A model generated the notes under the pieces. The model made no database searches and had not been told where the DNA came from. It was given only the letters and a program-made list of their open reading frames with translations. The position numbers were made by a program, and so were the translations under genes. This document shows positions 61,952 through 64,000 of a stretch of DNA of 64,000 bases, piece by piece (position 1 is the first letter of the stretch; every line of letters begins with the position of its first letter). The stretch is from Prevotella sp. Rep29. GTDB taxonomy: Bacteria > Bacteroidota > Bacteroidia > Bacteroidales > Bacteroidaceae. The stretch lies in assembly GCF_019551475.1 (NCBI RefSeq), contig NZ_CP047159.1, forward strand, positions 2,046,001 to 2,110,000. Direction: 5' to 3'.

Positions 61952-62204
61952 TTCCGGGGAGTACGGAGAACAGGCGGCTGGACACGACGAAAATCCATCG
62001 GACTCACATCACGCAGTGAGGCAAAAAACGCGTTTCTGTAAGGTATAGAGGGCATATCAGAGGATTTGTAGAGGGCAAATTAAATGGCTGACGCTCAAAA
62101 AAAGCATGGAAAATCAAAGAGAATACAGAATAAAATGCGTAATTTTGCAGCCGCAAAAGCGGAGACAGAAGCCCCGCAAGGCGTAACACGATATTGAAAA
62201 AGAG
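61952..62204 (+). promoter_or_regulatory. Leader and -7 box of typA
   Basis: TAATTTTG at 62140-62147 fits TAnnTTTG and lies 57 bases before the ATG. The rest of the stretch shows no gene. Confidence 0.45.
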
Positions 62205-64000
62205 ATGCAGGACATTAGAAACATTGCGATTATCGCCCACGTAGACCACGGCAAGACGACGCTCGTGGACAAGATGATGTTGGCTGGCAACCTGTTCCGT
62301 GACGGACAGAATCTCAGCAGCCAGGTATTGGACAACAACGACTTGGAGCGTGAGCGAGGCATCACCATTCTCTCGAAGAATGTATCTATCAACTATAAGG
62401 GCACGAAAATCAACATCATCGACACCCCGGGACACAGCGATTTCGGCGGTGAGGTGGAGCGTGTGCTCAACATGGCTGACGGCTGCCTGCTGCTGGTGGA
62501 CGCATTCGAAGGTCCGATGCCGCAGACACGGTTTGTCTTGCAAAAGGCTCTGGAGATAGGGCTGAAGCCGATTGTCGTGGTCAACAAGGTGGACAAGCCC
62601 AACTGCCGTCCCGAAGAGGTTTACGAAATGGTCTTCGACCTGATGTTCTCCCTCAATGCGACGGAAGACCAGCTGGACTTCCCCGTTGTCTATGGCAGTG
62701 CCAAGAACGGATGGATGGGCGAGGACTACAACACCCCGACGGACAATATCACCTATCTCTTAGACAAAATCGTGGAAGTGATTCCTGCTCCGAAACAGCT
62801 CGAGGGCACGCCACAGATGCTCATCACGTCGCTCGACTACTCGTCATACACCGGACGCATCGCCGTCGGACGCGTACATCGCGGCACACTCAAGGACGGC
62901 ATGCAGGTGACCATCGCCCACCGCGACGGCACGATGGAGAAGACCCGCATCAAGGAGTTGCATACGTTTGAGGGCATGGGACACGTGCGCACAGAGCAGG
63001 TGGACTGTGGCGACATCTGCGCGGTAATCGGTCTGGAGCGCTTCGAAATCGGCGACACCATCTGCGACGCAGAACAGCCGGAGCCTCTTCCCGTCATCGC
63101 CATCGACGAGCCGACGATGTCGATGCTCTTCACTATCAACGACTCGCCTTTCTTCGGAAAAGAAGGAAAATACGTGACCAGCCGCCACATCAACGACCGG
63201 CTGCAGAAAGAACTCGAAAAGAACCTCGCCCTGCGCGTGGAATCATTCGAAGACAGCACCGACAAATGGCTTGTCAGCGGACGCGGTGTGCTGCATCTCT
63301 CCGTACTCATCGAGACCATGCGCCGCGAAGGCTACGAACTGCAGGTAGGACAGCCGCAAGTCATCTACAAAGAGATTGACGGCAAGCGCTGCGAACCTAT
63401 CGAGGAACTGACCATCAACGTGCCGGAAGAGTTTGCCTCGAAGATGATTGACATGGTGACACGCCGCAAAGGCGAGATGACCAGCATGGAGACACAGGGC
63501 GACCGCACGAACATTGAGTTCGACATGCCCTCGCGCGGCATCATCGGACTGCGCACCAACGTGCTGACGGCATCGCAGGGAGAAGCCATCATGGCACACC
63601 GATTCAAGGAATATCAGCCTTATAAAGGCGACATCGAGCGCCGCGTGAACGGCTCGATGATTGCCATGGAATCGGGAACTGCCTACGCCTATTCCATCGA
63701 CAAGCTGCAGGACCGCGGAAAATTCTTCATCGACCCGGGCGAGGATGTGTATGCCGGCGAAGTGGTCGGTGAACATATCCACGAGAAAGACCTCGTCATC
63801 AACGTGACCAAGGCGAAGCAGCTCACCAACGTCCGCGCTTCCGGTTCCGACGAGAAAGCACGCATCATTCCGAAGACAGAACTCTCATTGGAGGAAACAC
63901 TGGAATACATCCGTGCCGACGAGTATGTGGAATGTACGCCGAAAGCCATCCGCATGCGCAAGATTATCCTCGACCACAACGAGCGGAAGAAAGCCAACAA
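62205..64000 (+). CDS. typA: Ribosome-associated GTPase TypA/BipA, C-terminus cut by window edge
   Basis: Hand translation from ATG 62205 remains open to the right edge (598 codons). G domain: AHVDHGKT (10-17), [23 protein letters not shown] and NKVDKP; then the EF-G-like domains and the BipA C-terminal domain ([20 protein letters not shown], near 447-466). It is a translational GTPase that aids ribosome assembly and stress growth. Family length is about 600, so only the last few residues are missing. Confidence 0.95.
   Translation, partial: MQDIRNIAIIAHVDHGKTTLVDKMMLAGNLFRDGQNLSSQVLDNNDLERERGITILSKNVSINYKGTKINIIDTPGHSDFGGEVERVLNMADGCLLLVDAFEGPMPQTRFVLQKALEIGLKPIVVVNKVDKPNCRPEEVYEMVFDLMFSLNATEDQLDFPVVYGSAKNGWMGEDYNTPTDNITYLLDKIVEVIPAPKQLEGTPQMLITSLDYSSYTGRIAVGRVHRGTLKDGMQVTIAHRDGTMEKTRIKELHTFEGMGHVRTEQVDCGDICAVIGLERFEIGDTICDAEQPEPLPVIAIDEPTMSMLFTINDSPFFGKEGKYVTSRHINDRLQKELEKNLALRVESFEDSTDKWLVSGRGVLHLSVLIETMRREGYELQVGQPQVIYKEIDGKRCEPIEELTINVPEEFASKMIDMVTRRKGEMTSMETQGDRTNIEFDMPSRGIIGLRTNVLTASQGEAIMAHRFKEYQPYKGDIERRVNGSMIAMESGTAYAYSIDKLQDRGKFFIDPGEDVYAGEVVGEHIHEKDLVINVTKAKQLTNVRASGSDEKARIIPKTELSLEETLEYIRADEYVECTPKAIRMRKIILDHNERKKAN

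Overview
The window reads as chromosome of a Bacteroidales bacterium, most likely a Prevotellaceae member. The evidence is repeated Bacteroidota-type promoter boxes (TTTG, 19-20 bases, TAnnTTTG), a porQ-cmk pair, the surE/parA-parB-DUF5683-mltD-rel neighbourhood, fimbrillin-type lipoproteins, and many products with the short Prevotella-like signal peptides and C-terminal tails. Base composition looks close to even G+C, except for a clearly AT-richer restriction-modification island at 25-28 kb. No rRNA, tRNA, prophage, transposase or CRISPR array was recognised.

Layout. 0-3.4 kb: a polyprenyl synthase cut by the left edge, a TonB-type protein, then porQ-cmk. 3.7-14.7 kb: one long minus-strand run, probably co-transcribed, of alpha-2-macroglobulin, a DUF1573 protein, meaB, ispH and a secreted M6 metalloprotease. 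14.8-20 kb: exported nitroreductase, MATE transporter, Bcp peroxiredoxin, ADP-forming acyl-CoA synthetase. 20.1-24.8 kb: a tight minus-strand operon (DUF3822, rsmD, O-acetyltransferase, glutathione peroxidase, double-SGNH esterase). 25.0-27.9 kb: a two-gene restriction-modification system of BcgI (type IIB) layout whose specificity subunit carries two near-identical halves. 28-33 kb: dnaG, an unknown membrane/TPR protein and cardiolipin synthase. 33.7-39 kb: a phosphodiesterase, then etfB, a 35-residue membrane peptide, etfA, a 60-residue membrane protein and an acyl-CoA dehydrogenase. 39-46.5 kb: an AraC regulator followed by a cluster of redox/stress genes (decarboxylase-cupin, two flavodoxins, an acetyltransferase and a fused reductase remnant). 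46.6-64 kb: SemiSWEET, methyltransferase, lpxB, a nucleobase-uptake pair, surE, parA-parB-DUF5683-mltD-rel, merR, a fimbrillin with a small leader-like gene, and typA running off the right edge.

The most unusual signals are outside the genes. Four intergenic copies of a roughly 200-220 bp element (family A) each hold a tandem array of 16-base palindromes at a 22-23 base period between AT-rich ends of the TGTATAAATATACA kind. Two further single loci (families B and C) have the same design with unrelated sequence: B is bounded by a perfect 40-base inverted repeat. A separate imperfect hairpin of about 130 bases lies in the probable 5' leader of an exported protein. Three promoters of the redox cluster share an 11-16 base box at constant distance from the -7 element, which points to a small regulon, perhaps run by the AraC protein next door.
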